From: Gammaproteobacteria bacterium
GTDB lineage: Bacteria > Pseudomonadota > Gammaproteobacteria > Steroidobacterales > GCA-2729495
DNA: 64,000 nucleotides
Reading direction: 5' to 3'
Assembly: GCA_021773815.1 (NCBI GenBank)
Contig: JAJFJS010000038.1
Span: 1 to 64,000 of the forward strand
Shown piece after piece: positions 8,263-17,059 of this stretch. How positions within the stretch are numbered: position 1 is the stretch's first letter; every line of letters begins with the position of its first letter. The notes below the pieces were generated by a model. The model saw only the letters and a program-made list of their open reading frames with translations. It did not search any database and was not told the origin of the DNA. The position numbers were made by a program, and so were the translations under genes.

Positions 8263-9579
8263 ATGGATGAACGGGGGTTTTCCAGCGTGCAACGTGCCGT
8301 GATATTCCGCATCTTGCTCACACTCCTTGCGGCGCTGTTCGCCGCGCCTGGCCCGGGCAACGCGACAACGACAAGCGCGTCGCTGTCGGGCGAATGGCAC
8401 TTCGACGTGCTGACGTCACCGAACGGCCCCGGCCGACGCGAAGTGCTGTTCCTGCAGGAAGGCGAGCGCGTCATCGGCTTCATCGACAGCAACTCGGCAT
8501 CGGGACGTTTCGTCGGCCGCGTCGACGGCACCCATCTCGAGTTCACGGCGGTACTGGAATTCGGCGGCCAGCCGATGGCCGCAGACTACCGGGCCGACAT
8601 CGACGGCGACCGGATGTCCGGCACGATCGAATACGGGTTGTACGGCAAGGCGACTTTTGTCGGCTTCCGGGGACGACGGCCGGCCGAACCGACGGCGCCG
8701 GACGCAGAATTCGTTGGCTCGGCCCGCGAAGCGGATCTGGCGGTCGCCACAGCCGGCGCGTTCTTCGGTGTCCTCGACGAAGGCGTTTTGCTGCCGGAAA
8801 TGATCGCGGTCGAGGGCGGCCGCTTTCGCATGGGCAATAACAGTCCGGCGGTCAATCCGGATTACGGCGCGGATTTCGCGTTCGTGCATCCCGTGAAAAT
8901 TTCGGCGTTCCGCATGAGCCGTTTCCCCGTGACCAACGCGCAATATCTCGCCTTCTGCGCGGCGACGAACCGCGAACCTCCGACACCCCCGAAAGGCTGG
9001 GGCGATTACCTGTTTCTCTATCCGAACCACCCGGTCGTCAACGTCAACGCGGCGGATGCCGAAGACTATGCGCGCTGGCTGTCGACTCGCGGTGACGGCA
9101 CCTGGCGCTTGCCGACCGAGGCCGAATGGGAATATGCCGCGCGCGCCGGCGTCGACGGGCAAAACTTCGTGTTCGGCAACGACTGGAAAATCGACGGCGC
9201 CAACATTTCAATCTGGCGCATCGGCGCAATACCGGACCGCGACGGCTGGAAGGCATGGTGGGACAGCGAGGGCCAGCGCATGTCGCAGTCCGAACCCATG
9301 ACGACGCGCGTCGGCCGTTTCCCGCCGAACGCCTGGGGCTTCTACGACATGGCCGGCAATGTCTGGGAGTGGATGCACGACTGGTACCAGGCTGACTATT
9401 ACAAGGTGTCACCGGCCGAAGACCCCATGGGCCCGGAGACCGGCGACGAAAAAGTTCTGCGCGGTTGCTCCTGGTACAACAAGCCCGACGTCTGCTTCAT
9501 CGCAACCCGCGACCGGTACGCGCCGGATCGCCGGCTCTACTACAATGGCTTTCGCGTCGTTGCGACGGCGAACCCGTAA
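8263..9579 (+). CDS. Exported SUMF1/FGE-like domain protein with an extra N-terminal beta domain
   Basis: This protein of about 438 residues has a hydrophobic leader (residues about 13-33). A 100-residue beta-rich module follows (GEWHFDVLTSPNGPGRR to GLYGKATFVGF), then an FGE-sulfatase domain from about residue 178: MIAVEGGRFRMGNNS, FPVTNAQYLAFC, WRLPTEAEWEYAARAG, AGNVWEWMHDWY and GFRVV. In true formylglycine-generating enzymes two Cys lie after the RGGSW motif. Here the segment reads RGCSWYNKPDVC, so the second Cys aligns but the first is Asn. Formylglycine formation is therefore doubtful. The start is uncertain: ATG 8263 or GTG 8287, the latter with a GGGGG site upstream. Confidence 0.8.
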   Translation: MDERGFSSVQRAVIFRILLTLLAALFAAPGPGNATTTSASLSGEWHFDVLTSPNGPGRREVLFLQEGERVIGFIDSNSASGRFVGRVDGTHLEFTAVLEFGGQPMAADYRADIDGDRMSGTIEYGLYGKATFVGFRGRRPAEPTAPDAEFVGSAREADLAVATAGAFFGVLDEGVLLPEMIAVEGGRFRMGNNSPAVNPDYGADFAFVHPVKISAFRMSRFPVTNAQYLAFCAATNREPPTPPKGWGDYLFLYPNHPVVNVNAADAEDYARWLSTRGDGTWRLPTEAEWEYAARAGVDGQNFVFGNDWKIDGANISIWRIGAIPDRDGWKAWWDSEGQRMSQSEPMTTRVGRFPPNAWGFYDMAGNVWEWMHDWYQADYYKVSPAEDPMGPETGDEKVLRGCSWYNKPDVCFIATRDRYAPDRRLYYNGFRVVATANP

Positions 9580-9792
9580 TTGCAGGTCAGCGCGACCGGT
9601 ATCACTGCCTCCGATACGTTGCGGCCGTCGGCAAACATGGTGCCGATCATGGTGCCGATCCCGGCGGGTTCGTTCGCCGGATGCAGGCGCCTCGGGCAGG
9701 GAACCGTCCGGACGTCCGGGAGAGCGGCGACGAATGGACCCGGGAAAAGAGGCGGAAACTGGAAATCCTCGAACGAAAGGAAATACCCTTGA
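9580..9792 (+). pseudogene. Possible decayed start of another FGE-like domain
   Basis: Right after the FGE-like gene's TAA, and in the same frame, the sequence can be read as ...ANMVPIMVPIPAGSFAG. MVxIPAGSF is the characteristic opening of FGE/SUMF1 domains. The expected RMG and later motifs are absent and the frame soon closes. It may be a leftover of a tandem duplication. A chance match in GC-rich DNA cannot be excluded because only about 10 residues carry the signal. Confidence 0.3.
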
Positions 9793-9854
9793 CGCAACCA
9801 TCCGTGAAAACGGGGCAAAACCCGGGATGTCGTGCCGGTCCCCGGAGCGAATGA

Positions 9855-10829
9855 ATGAGCAAGCTTAACCCCGCGGATTGGGACATCCACTGGCAGCGGC
9901 CCGTCGTCACGTCGATGGACGGGCATTTCCCCGATAATTACGATGGCGAGGTGCTGGCGTTCTGGCAACAAGCCATCACCGGGAATTCAGGCCACCTCGC
10001 AGACCTTGCCTGCGGCAACGGTGCCGTTGCATGGATCGCCGATGAGATCCTGAATCGACCCGATCCGCGGGTGCAGGTTACGGGCGTCGATATCGCAACC
10101 ATTGACCCGTTCAAGACACTCGGAAAAAACCCGGCACAATTCCCCAAGGTTCGATTTATCGGCAACACCCCACTGCATGAACTGCCCTTCGAAGATCATT
10201 CCATTGACATGGTGACCAGCCAATGGGGACTGGAATATTCCGATCCGGAGCGGGTTATTCCTGAAATCAGCCGGATCCTCAAACCAACAGCCAGGATGGC
10301 TTTCGTCTGCCACCACGAAGACTCCTACATCCTGCAGGATTCAAGAATCCGTGCGGAAAAATTCGACATCCTGCTTAATCATGGCGATCTCCACGGTCAA
10401 TACCTGGCGCTGAATGATCTGTACAACGCAAAGGCAAGTTTCAATAAAGTCAAAGCCGACCCGGCTTTTCTCTCAATCACGGCGGAAATTGCCCGCACGG
10501 TTTATGAAATTCGGTTCGATTTTCGTTCGTCTAAAGATCCGTCGATTCAATCTGCCGACGACTATCTCAATTCCCTTGCAAAAATGTTCCCCGAAAAAGG
10601 CAAGACCCGGAACCCGCGCAGGAAGCAGAAGATTCTCAGTGGAATGCATCAGCTCGAGGCCACGAAAGCCAGGCTCGATGATCTTTTTGCTGCCGCCCTG
10701 TCCGCAGATGACTATGCCGCGCTGATCAGGCTGATAGAAACCGAAGGCTTTACGATACGGGAGTCGGGCGATCTGCTTTACAACGGCCGGTTCAGCGTCG
10801 GCAAAGCACTGCTTGCCACCCGCGGCTGA
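9855..10829 (+). CDS. Class I SAM-dependent methyltransferase
   Basis: This 324-residue protein has a canonical SAM fold: motif I LADLACGNGAVAWIA, acidic VTGVDIA at strand beta2, FEDHSIDMVTSQWGLEYSD around motif IV, and the ISRILKPTARMAFVCHH region of strand beta5. This is the Methyltransf_11/25 pattern. The C-terminal 150 residues are mostly helical and may determine the substrate, which is unknown. The ATG at 9855 follows GGAGCGA. Its codon use is slightly less GC-extreme than the flanking genes. It lies between two FGE-like genes, but both of those are exported, so a shared pathway is not evident. Confidence 0.75.
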   Translation: MSKLNPADWDIHWQRPVVTSMDGHFPDNYDGEVLAFWQQAITGNSGHLADLACGNGAVAWIADEILNRPDPRVQVTGVDIATIDPFKTLGKNPAQFPKVRFIGNTPLHELPFEDHSIDMVTSQWGLEYSDPERVIPEISRILKPTARMAFVCHHEDSYILQDSRIRAEKFDILLNHGDLHGQYLALNDLYNAKASFNKVKADPAFLSITAEIARTVYEIRFDFRSSKDPSIQSADDYLNSLAKMFPEKGKTRNPRRKQKILSGMHQLEATKARLDDLFAAALSADDYAALIRLIETEGFTIRESGDLLYNGRFSVGKALLATRG

Positions 10830-10865
10830 TCTGCAGCGATGGCCGGACGTGCGAAATTGAGAAAA

Positions 10866-10915
10866 TCGGGTCGGAACGAATGTTCTTACCTGATGATCTA
10901 ATGCCGTCCGACCCC
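10866..10915. repeat. Degenerate REP-like inverted repeat
   Basis: The arms GGGTCGGA and TCCGACCC are separated by about 30 bases between the methyltransferase and the second FGE-like gene. Outer flanks (GCGAAATT / AAATTTGCG) extend the symmetry imperfectly. It resembles other GGGTC-type palindromes in this window. Confidence 0.35.
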
Positions 10916-10963
10916 GCAAATTTGCGATTACAATGGTTTTGTCGTCGTCGCCAGGACAAATCC

Positions 10964-12196
10964 ATGATGTCTCGCTGTAGCCGCATCGCGTTCGCACTAC
11001 TGCTGGCCGCCGCGGCCGGTAATGCCGCCGATCCGGCACCGCCCGACGGCATGGCGCTGGTCCCGGCGGGCCCGTTCCCGATGGGTAATAACAACGACTA
11101 TTACGACAACGATTTCGACGAGCAACCGCGGCACCTCGTCGACCTGCCGCCGTTTTTCATCGACATCTACCCGGTGACAAATCTGCGTTACCAGGTATTT
11201 ATCGAGGCGACCGGGCATCGCCCGCCGCAGTACTGGCCCGACCGCGGAACACTGCCGCCCGGCAAGGCACGACACCCGGTTACCGGCGTGACTTTTGCCG
11301 ATGCGACCGCGTTTGCCGTCTGGTCCGGCGCGCGCCTGCCGACCGAGCAGGAATGGGAGAAGGCATCGCGCGGCAGCGACGGCCTGCGCTGGCCCTGGGG
11401 GCACGTCTTCGATGAGAACAAGGCCAACGTCGGACGGCGCATGACGACGCCGGTCGATGCCTTTCCGCAGGGCTGTAACGCGTACGGCGTCTGCGATATC
11501 TCGGGCAACGTCTGGGAATGGACGAGTACCCGGTATGCCCCCTACCCCGGCGCACCGCCAAACCGGGCCATCCTGAGGTTCCTGAACGATCAGTACCTGT
11601 CGGTGCGCGGCGGTTCGTACAGCAGCGATATCGGCAGCGCGCGCGGCGCGGACCGCGGCATCAAGAAGCCGGCCGAGTTCGGCCCGGCACTCGGCTTTCG
11701 GACCGTACGCGACGTGCCGGACTACGCGGGCTATCGTGCCGCACAACAGACCATCGAACTGGCGCAGGATGCGCAACGGCTCGCGGCGCCGGACATCACA
11801 GCATACGAAGAACACGCACCCGCACGTACGCTGCTGCGTGAAGCCCGGGAACATCTGTCGCGCGCCGAGCAGGCGTTTACCGAAACGCGATTCGTCGACA
11901 GCGGCGTCGCCGCGCAACGCGCGATCGTTGCCTTCAAGGACGCACACGAATCGGCGCTGACCGTCCGGCGCGCGTACCAACAGGACAAGCGCGCCGGCAC
12001 GGCCGAAGTACTGGACCGCCTCGAGTCGCTGCTGGCACAGCGGCGGCTGAATATGACCGCACAACAGCGAGCGCCGATCGAGCGAGCGGACACGCATCTG
12101 CAACAGGGCCGGCTCATGGAGGCCGAGGGCGGCTGGGGCTATGCACAGATGCACGGCTACATCGGCATTCACCTGCTGGAGAGCATCGCAGACTGA
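10964..12196 (+). CDS. Exported SUMF1/FGE-like protein with a helical C-terminal domain
   Basis: This protein has 410 residues. A signal peptide covers residues 1 to about 21. The FGE-sulfatase domain (about 25-255) shows MALVPAGPFPMGNNND, YPVTNLRYQVFIEATG, ARLPTEQEWEKASRG, SGNVWEWTSTRY, RGGSYSSD and GFRTV. After RGGSY there is no Cys, so the copper/cysteine chemistry of true FGE is absent. The last 150 residues are strongly helical with heptad-like Ala/Arg/Glu content (AREHLSRAEQAF, LDRLESLLAQRRL), probably a periplasmic coiled-coil or TPR-like bundle. Start: ATGATG at 10964 with AGGA upstream. The fold is likely used for binding rather than formylglycine formation. Confidence 0.8.
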   Translation: MMSRCSRIAFALLLAAAAGNAADPAPPDGMALVPAGPFPMGNNNDYYDNDFDEQPRHLVDLPPFFIDIYPVTNLRYQVFIEATGHRPPQYWPDRGTLPPGKARHPVTGVTFADATAFAVWSGARLPTEQEWEKASRGSDGLRWPWGHVFDENKANVGRRMTTPVDAFPQGCNAYGVCDISGNVWEWTSTRYAPYPGAPPNRAILRFLNDQYLSVRGGSYSSDIGSARGADRGIKKPAEFGPALGFRTVRDVPDYAGYRAAQQTIELAQDAQRLAAPDITAYEEHAPARTLLREAREHLSRAEQAFTETRFVDSGVAAQRAIVAFKDAHESALTVRRAYQQDKRAGTAEVLDRLESLLAQRRLNMTAQQRAPIERADTHLQQGRLMEAEGGWGYAQMHGYIGIHLLESIAD

Positions 12197-12279
12197 TGAT
12201 GCGGTTCATTCGGTAATCCATACACTGGCGCAACGCCTTGCCACACCGAATTCAGACATACGCCCGGGAGCACTAATAC

Positions 12280-13365
12280 ATGGATATCGACATCATCCTC
12301 GAACCGGACGTATCGCCGGCCCAGATGGCCGAGATCGGCGTCGAGGCCGAGCGTCTCGGGATACGCGCGTTGTGGTCTTCCAACTACCACTTTCACTACG
12401 ATGCATTTCTTGCGCTGGCGCCCGTCGCGGCCGCGACATCGAAACTGATCATCGGCCCGCTGGCCGTCAGCCCGTGGGAGATGCACCCGCTAAAGATGGC
12501 CAACGCGCTGCTGACGCTCAACGAGATGTGCGCGGGCCGCGCAATGATCGGTATCAGCGCCGGCGGCGGCTTGCTCGGCGCGATGGGCTGGCGCGCGAGC
12601 AACGACGGCGAGATCTGGCCGCCGCAACATCCGGTCAAACGCACGAACGAACCCGACCGGCGCGTGCGCGGCATGCGCGAGTGCATCGAGGTGCTTGAGA
12701 TCGCGCGCTCCGGCAAGTTCGTCATGGGCTACGACGGCGGGCTGTTCGTGATTCGTCGACCGTTTGGCATGGCCTGGGCGAAGGCGCCGGGGCCGCTGAT
12801 CTACGGCTGCTCCAGCGGCCCGCAAATGATTCACATGGCCGCGCGTCTGGCCGACGGCATCCAGTTCAGCGACTTCACACCGGAGCAGCTGCCCGCGGCG
12901 ATGGACAACATTCGCGCCGGTCTCGCAAAACGGGACACGCAGCCCGAAGACTTTCGCATCGGCAACTTCTGGGCCTGGCACATCAAGAAGGATCGCGAGG
13001 CATCGATGTACGAGGCTCGCCGCGAACTGATCTGGCGCGGCGCGATTATCGGCCAGGTCCGCGAAGAAATCCGGCCGTTCTGCCACGACGACAGCGAGGT
13101 CGATCTCGTCATCGATAACTGGGAAGAGCTGCGCATCGCATTCCGAACACGCACCGGCAAAATCGACAGCCTGCCGAAAGATCTCGTCGAAAGACTGATC
13201 GCCGGCATGTCGTCGGCCGGCGACCTGTCGGACATCGAGCGCGAGGTCGAACGCTACCGGCAATTTGCCGCGGGCGGCCTGACGGAATTGTCGATTCGCC
13301 TGTTCGATGACCCGATGGATGGTTTGCGGATGATCGGCGAACACGTGCTGCCGGCGCTACGGTAG
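12280..13365 (+). CDS. LLM-class F420/FMN-dependent oxidoreductase
   Basis: This 361-residue luciferase-like TIM barrel shows the N-terminal strand (MDIDIILEPD), SSNYHFHYDAFLALAPVAAAT, IIGPLAVSPWEMHPLKMANALLTLNEM and GRAMIGISAGGG. These are typical of luciferase-like monooxygenases and F420-dependent reductases. C-terminal helices carry FRIGNFWAWHIKKD. Such enzymes use reduced flavin for monooxygenation or F420/FMN for hydride transfer; no other F420 gene is in view. ATG 12280 has GGGAG upstream. It is followed by the NAD(P)-binding protein in the same direction with a 35-base gap, possibly co-transcribed. Confidence 0.8.
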   Translation: MDIDIILEPDVSPAQMAEIGVEAERLGIRALWSSNYHFHYDAFLALAPVAAATSKLIIGPLAVSPWEMHPLKMANALLTLNEMCAGRAMIGISAGGGLLGAMGWRASNDGEIWPPQHPVKRTNEPDRRVRGMRECIEVLEIARSGKFVMGYDGGLFVIRRPFGMAWAKAPGPLIYGCSSGPQMIHMAARLADGIQFSDFTPEQLPAAMDNIRAGLAKRDTQPEDFRIGNFWAWHIKKDREASMYEARRELIWRGAIIGQVREEIRPFCHDDSEVDLVIDNWEELRIAFRTRTGKIDSLPKDLVERLIAGMSSAGDLSDIEREVERYRQFAAGGLTELSIRLFDDPMDGLRMIGEHVLPALR

Positions 13366-13400
13366 ACTCGAAACACCGACACACGCGGAGAAACGATGCG

Positions 13401-14087
13401 ATGACCGATGGTGTCCTGATCTTCGGCGGCACGCGCGGCACCGGGCTGCATGTCGCACGACTGCTGCGCGCGCGTGGCGACGACGTGACCGTGCTGGTGC
13501 GTGAAGGCTCGGATGCCGCCGAACTCGAGGCGATCGGCGCGACGATCGTACGCGGCAGCGCGCTGGATGCGACGGGGGTCGATGCAGCCTTCGCCGCCGG
13601 CCCGTTCCGGGCCGCGATTAACACGCTCGGTGGAAAACGCGGCGAGACACCGCGGCCCGATGTCGAGGGCACACGCCAGATCATTCGCGGCGCAAACAAA
13701 GCCGGCGTGTCACGCGTGTTGATGGTGACCGCGATCGGCTCGGGCGACAGTCGCACCGCCGTTGCACCGAAAGTACTGGAAGTCCTCGGCGAAGTGCTGA
13801 AGCAAAAGACCGTGGCCGAGGACGATCTGCAGACCAGTGGCCTCGACTGGACGATCCTGCGCCCCGGCGGCCTGACCAATGAACCGGCCAGCGGCACGGC
13901 GATTCGGACCGAGGATCACCAGCGCATGGGCGTGATCCACCGCCCGGACCTGGCCGCACTCGTTGTCGACTGTATCGATGACGACACGACGATCGGCCGG
14001 ATCTATCACACGGTCGACCCGGGCATCACCTGGGAGGCCCCGCTGCAGCGGGGCGCAGACCCCGCCACCTGGAAGGCCCCGAAGTAA
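13401..14087 (+). CDS. Atypical SDR / NAD(P)H-binding protein (NmrA/SDR_a5-like)
   Basis: This 228-residue protein opens with the dinucleotide motif IFGGTRGTGLHVARLL (GxxGxxG). DVTVLVRE follows, where the Arg suggests NADP preference, then the later strand RVLMVTAIGSG. The WTILRPGGLTNEP and GVIHRPDLAALVVDCI segments are typical of YwnB/BVR-B-like atypical SDRs, which lack the YxxxK pair. Probable roles are NADP(H)-dependent reduction or quinone/redox sensing. It sits 35 bases after the LLM oxidoreductase gene. The function cannot be narrowed further. Confidence 0.75.
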   Translation: MTDGVLIFGGTRGTGLHVARLLRARGDDVTVLVREGSDAAELEAIGATIVRGSALDATGVDAAFAAGPFRAAINTLGGKRGETPRPDVEGTRQIIRGANKAGVSRVLMVTAIGSGDSRTAVAPKVLEVLGEVLKQKTVAEDDLQTSGLDWTILRPGGLTNEPASGTAIRTEDHQRMGVIHRPDLAALVVDCIDDDTTIGRIYHTVDPGITWEAPLQRGADPATWKAPK

Positions 14088-14088
14088 A

Positions 14089-14102
14089 CCGGGGTCAGAC
14101 CC
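14089..14102. repeat. Single GGGGTCAGACCC half-element of the REP-like family
   Basis: CCGGGGTCAGACCC lies in the 22-base gap between convergent genes. The same core occurs twice, inverted, at 61891-62015. It is a short self-complementary motif and probably a remnant of a mobile palindrome. Confidence 0.4.
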
Positions 14103-14109
14103 GTGCCCA

Positions 14110-15474
14110 TCACAACGGCTTGAACCGCGCCGTGAAGTGGCGCAGCGCCGATGGCTCCCACGCGATGCTCAGCCCGGTTAGCCGGTCTTTGGCCGCGTTC
14201 AGTTCGGCGAAACACTCGATGACGTAGTCGATGTGGCTCTGCGTATAGACCCGACGCGGAATCGCCAGGCGCACCAGATCCATGACTGCAGGCTGTTCAC
14301 TGCCGTCGGGTTGGCGACCGAACATCACGGTGCCGATCTCACAGGCGCGGATGCCCCCTACCCGATACAGCTCCACCGCCAGTGACTGACCGGGGTACGC
14401 CAGCGCGGGTATGTGCGGCAGCATCGCGCGCGCGTCGACGTAGATCGCGTGGCCGCCGACCGGGCGCACGATCGGCACGCCCATGTCGATCAGCGCCTGG
14501 CCGAGGTACGCCGTCGAGCGGATCCGGTACTCGAGATAGTCCTCGTCGACGATCTCCTCGAGCCCGACCGCGATTGCCTCGAGGTCCCGACCGGCCAGAC
14601 CGCCATAGGTGGGAAAGCCTTCCGTCAGGATCAGGATGTTGCGTGCACGCTGCGCCATCTCATCGTCGTTCATCGCAAGCCAGCCGCCGATATTCGCAAA
14701 CGCATCCTTCTTGGCGCTCATCGTCATACCGTCCGCATGCGAAAACATTTCCCGGACGATGTTCTTGACGGATTGATTCTCGTAACCGGGTTCGCGCAGC
14801 TTGATGAAATAGGCATTCTCCGCAAACCGGCACGCATCCAGGAACAGCGGCTTGCCGTAGCGTGCACACAGCGCCTTCGTAGCCCGGATGTTCGCCATCG
14901 AAACGGGCTGCCCACCCCCGGAATTGTTGGTCACCGTCAGCATCACCAGCGGCACGCGGTCGCCGTCGGTGGCCAGCAGCGATTCCAGTTGCTCCAGGTC
15001 GATGTCGCCCTTGAACGGCGCCTCCAGTGCCGGGTTCTTTGCCTCTTCGCGGAGCAGATCCAGCGCCCGGGCCCCGGTCGCCTCGACGTTGGCGCGTGTC
15101 GTGTCGAAATGCGTGTTGTTGGGCACGATCCGCCCTTCGCCGCCAATGATCGTGAACAGGATTTTTTCGGCGGCGCGGCCCTGGTGGGTCGGAATAATAT
15201 GCTGGAACGGCATCAGGTCCTGCACCGCCGCCTCGAAGCGAAAAAACGACGGCGAGCCCGCGTAACTTTCATCGCCGTGCATCATCGCGGCCCATTGGCG
15301 CGTGCTCATCGCGGACGTACCGGAATCCGTCAACAGGTCGATCAGCACATCGTCCGACCGAAGACTGAAGAGGTTGTAGTGCGCCTGCGAGATCAGCGCC
15401 TCACGATCCTCGCGCGTCGTCATGCGCACCGGCTCGACGGACTTGATACGGAATGGTTCGATAATCGTTTTCAT
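14110..15474 (-). CDS. tnaA: Tryptophanase (PLP-dependent beta-eliminating lyase)
   Basis: This 454-residue protein matches the tryptophanase/tyrosine phenol-lyase family end to end: THQGRAAEKILF, LTVTNNSGGGQPVSM and the PLP lysine in MSAKKDAFANIGG (K255/K256). Residues that separate the two enzymes point to tryptophanase. Asp, not Thr, stands in HFDTTRA; VGGIRACEIG lacks the tyrosine phenol-lyase Arg; His replaces Phe in LRHFTARF. It would split tryptophan to indole, pyruvate and ammonia. No tnaC-like leader or transporter is adjacent; the upstream neighbour on the same strand is the hydrolase-OsmC gene, 113 bases away. The call is firm; an unusual amino acid substrate cannot be excluded. 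Confidence 0.88.
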   Translation of the reverse strand: MKTIIEPFRIKSVEPVRMTTREDREALISQAHYNLFSLRSDDVLIDLLTDSGTSAMSTRQWAAMMHGDESYAGSPSFFRFEAAVQDLMPFQHIIPTHQGRAAEKILFTIIGGEGRIVPNNTHFDTTRANVEATGARALDLLREEAKNPALEAPFKGDIDLEQLESLLATDGDRVPLVMLTVTNNSGGGQPVSMANIRATKALCARYGKPLFLDACRFAENAYFIKLREPGYENQSVKNIVREMFSHADGMTMSAKKDAFANIGGWLAMNDDEMAQRARNILILTEGFPTYGGLAGRDLEAIAVGLEEIVDEDYLEYRIRSTAYLGQALIDMGVPIVRPVGGHAIYVDARAMLPHIPALAYPGQSLAVELYRVGGIRACEIGTVMFGRQPDGSEQPAVMDLVRLAIPRRVYTQSHIDYVIECFAELNAAKDRLTGLSIAWEPSALRHFTARFKPL

Positions 15475-15587
15475 GATCTGCCTCGAATGTATCCGGACGG
15501 ACGGGTCGCACGGTGCGATAACCCTCGCCGGTTGCCCGTCACCGGAACTCCTGTCGCCTCATGCCTTGTATCAATCGGCCCGCCCGC

Positions 15588-16835
15588 TCATTCCTGCTCG
15601 ACGGTGCGAATCTCTATTTCACCCGTCAGCGTGCGGTGCACCGGGCAGCGATCGGCGATCTCGAGCAAACGCGACCGTTCTTCGGCGGACAGATCACCTG
15701 TCATCGCGATGACGCGATCGAACCGATCGATCTTTCCGGTCTGCGTCTCGCAGTGTTCGCAGTCCTGCGCATGGATCTTCGCATGACGAACCGCCACGCT
15801 GGCCGATTCGAGCGCCAGACCCTTGCGTCGCGCATACATCTGCAGCGTCATCGATGTGCAACTGGCCAGCGCGCTCGCGAGCAGGCCATAAGGCGAAGGA
15901 CCCGCATTTGTGCCGCCGACGGCAGCCGGTTCGTCCGCGACGAGCGGATGGCCGTGCGCCCGGATCGTCGTACGGAAGCCGTCCGCACCGGTCGTCGCGA
16001 CAACTTCGTCGGTTGCGGCGGCATCAGCCCCGGCAGCATGCGACGTCGCGGTCGCTTCGACGGCAGCCCCGGCGGTCGCGATATACCGCGAGGCCCAGGC
16101 GGCGGTCATCGAGCCGACATAGGCTGCATCATCTTCGTTCGTCAGCAGATGATCGGCCTTGTCCAGCGTGATGAAACTCTTCGGATGCAACGCCTGGGTA
16201 AAAATCTCGGCGGCGTTATCGATACCGACGATACGATCGACGGGTGAATGAAAGATCAGCAGCGGCACTCTCAATTTCGCCGCACGCGCAGACACCGATT
16301 GCGCGGCAAGATCGTCGAGCAACTGCCGGCGGATCGTAAACGGCCGGCCACCGATGTCGACCCGCGCCTCACCGTCGGTTTCCAGCATCTCTTCGCCGCC
16401 AACGAGCAGATGCCGCACGTGATCGGCGCGTGACGGAGACCCGATCGTCACGACGCCCCTGAGCGATGAAATATCCGCGGCGGCCATCAGCATCGCCGTG
16501 CCGCCGAGCGAGTGGCCGATGCCGAGTACCGCCGGCGTGCCGCTGTCGGCGAGAAAATCGGCAGCGGCGAGCAAATCGTCGACGTTCGACGAGAAATTCG
16601 TGTCAGCGAATTCGCCCTCGCTGTCACCGAGCCCGGTGAAGTCGAACCGCAGGACCGCGAAACCGGCATCGTTCAGTGCCCGACTGATGCGCCGAACCGG
16701 TTTCAGGTTCTTGTTGCACGTAAAGCAGTGCGCGAACAGCGCCGTGGCACGGACCGGGCCGTCATCGGGCGTATCGAGGACACCGGCGAGCTGATCGCCG
16801 TTGCGGTTCGTAAAGCGGACATGCCGGCTGCCCAT
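15588..16835 (-). CDS. Bifunctional alpha/beta hydrolase - OsmC family protein
   Basis: This 415-residue fusion begins with residues 1 to about 255, an alpha/beta hydrolase. Its FAHCFTCNKN oxyanion region, FDFTGLGDSEG, nucleophile elbow GIGHSLGGTA, and FHSPVDRIVG / DKADHLL contribute the Asp and His. After an Ala-rich linker, residues about 275-415 form an OsmC/OhrA domain with LLASALASCTSMTLQMYA, containing the first redox Cys, and the DRCPVHRTL Cys. OsmC proteins reduce organic hydroperoxides. The fusion is a known architecture and may de-esterify lipid hydroperoxides before reduction; that linkage is inferred. ATG 16835 follows ACGGAGAG. Confidence 0.88.
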   Translation of the reverse strand: MGSRHVRFTNRNGDQLAGVLDTPDDGPVRATALFAHCFTCNKNLKPVRRISRALNDAGFAVLRFDFTGLGDSEGEFADTNFSSNVDDLLAAADFLADSGTPAVLGIGHSLGGTAMLMAAADISSLRGVVTIGSPSRADHVRHLLVGGEEMLETDGEARVDIGGRPFTIRRQLLDDLAAQSVSARAAKLRVPLLIFHSPVDRIVGIDNAAEIFTQALHPKSFITLDKADHLLTNEDDAAYVGSMTAAWASRYIATAGAAVEATATSHAAGADAAATDEVVATTGADGFRTTIRAHGHPLVADEPAAVGGTNAGPSPYGLLASALASCTSMTLQMYARRKGLALESASVAVRHAKIHAQDCEHCETQTGKIDRFDRVIAMTGDLSAEERSRLLEIADRCPVHRTLTGEIEIRTVEQE

Positions 16836-17018
16836 CGCGTCTCTCCGTGATTCGTATCGTCCGCCGAGTATGCACGGGTCCGACCGACAATCCGAGATCG
16901 AAACGCGCGGCCACGTTCGCCGTAATCCGCATGTGCCGTGGCCACCGGACGGCTGCGGCGCAGGATGCGCCCGGCACGGCACGCGCCCGCCGGATTCAGG
17001 GTGTGTTGGCCGGCCGAC

Positions 17019-17042
17019 CGGGCGCCCGTTGCGGGGCGCCCG
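17019..17042 (-). terminator. GC-rich hairpin between the PEP-CTERM and hydrolase genes
   Basis: A perfect 9-bp stem CGGGCGCCC / GGGCGCCCG with a six-base loop sits 18 bases after the PEP-CTERM stop codon on the minus strand. There is no T-run on that strand, so it may only attenuate or protect the transcript. Confidence 0.4.
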
Positions 17043-17059
17043 TTTCGATGGCCGGCGCG

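Noticed and set aside
8263-12196. Ergothioneine (EgtB/EgtD) locus: FGE-like proteins with a methyltransferase between
   Set aside because: Both FGE-like proteins have signal peptides and no DinB domain. The methyltransferase does not show EgtD features.
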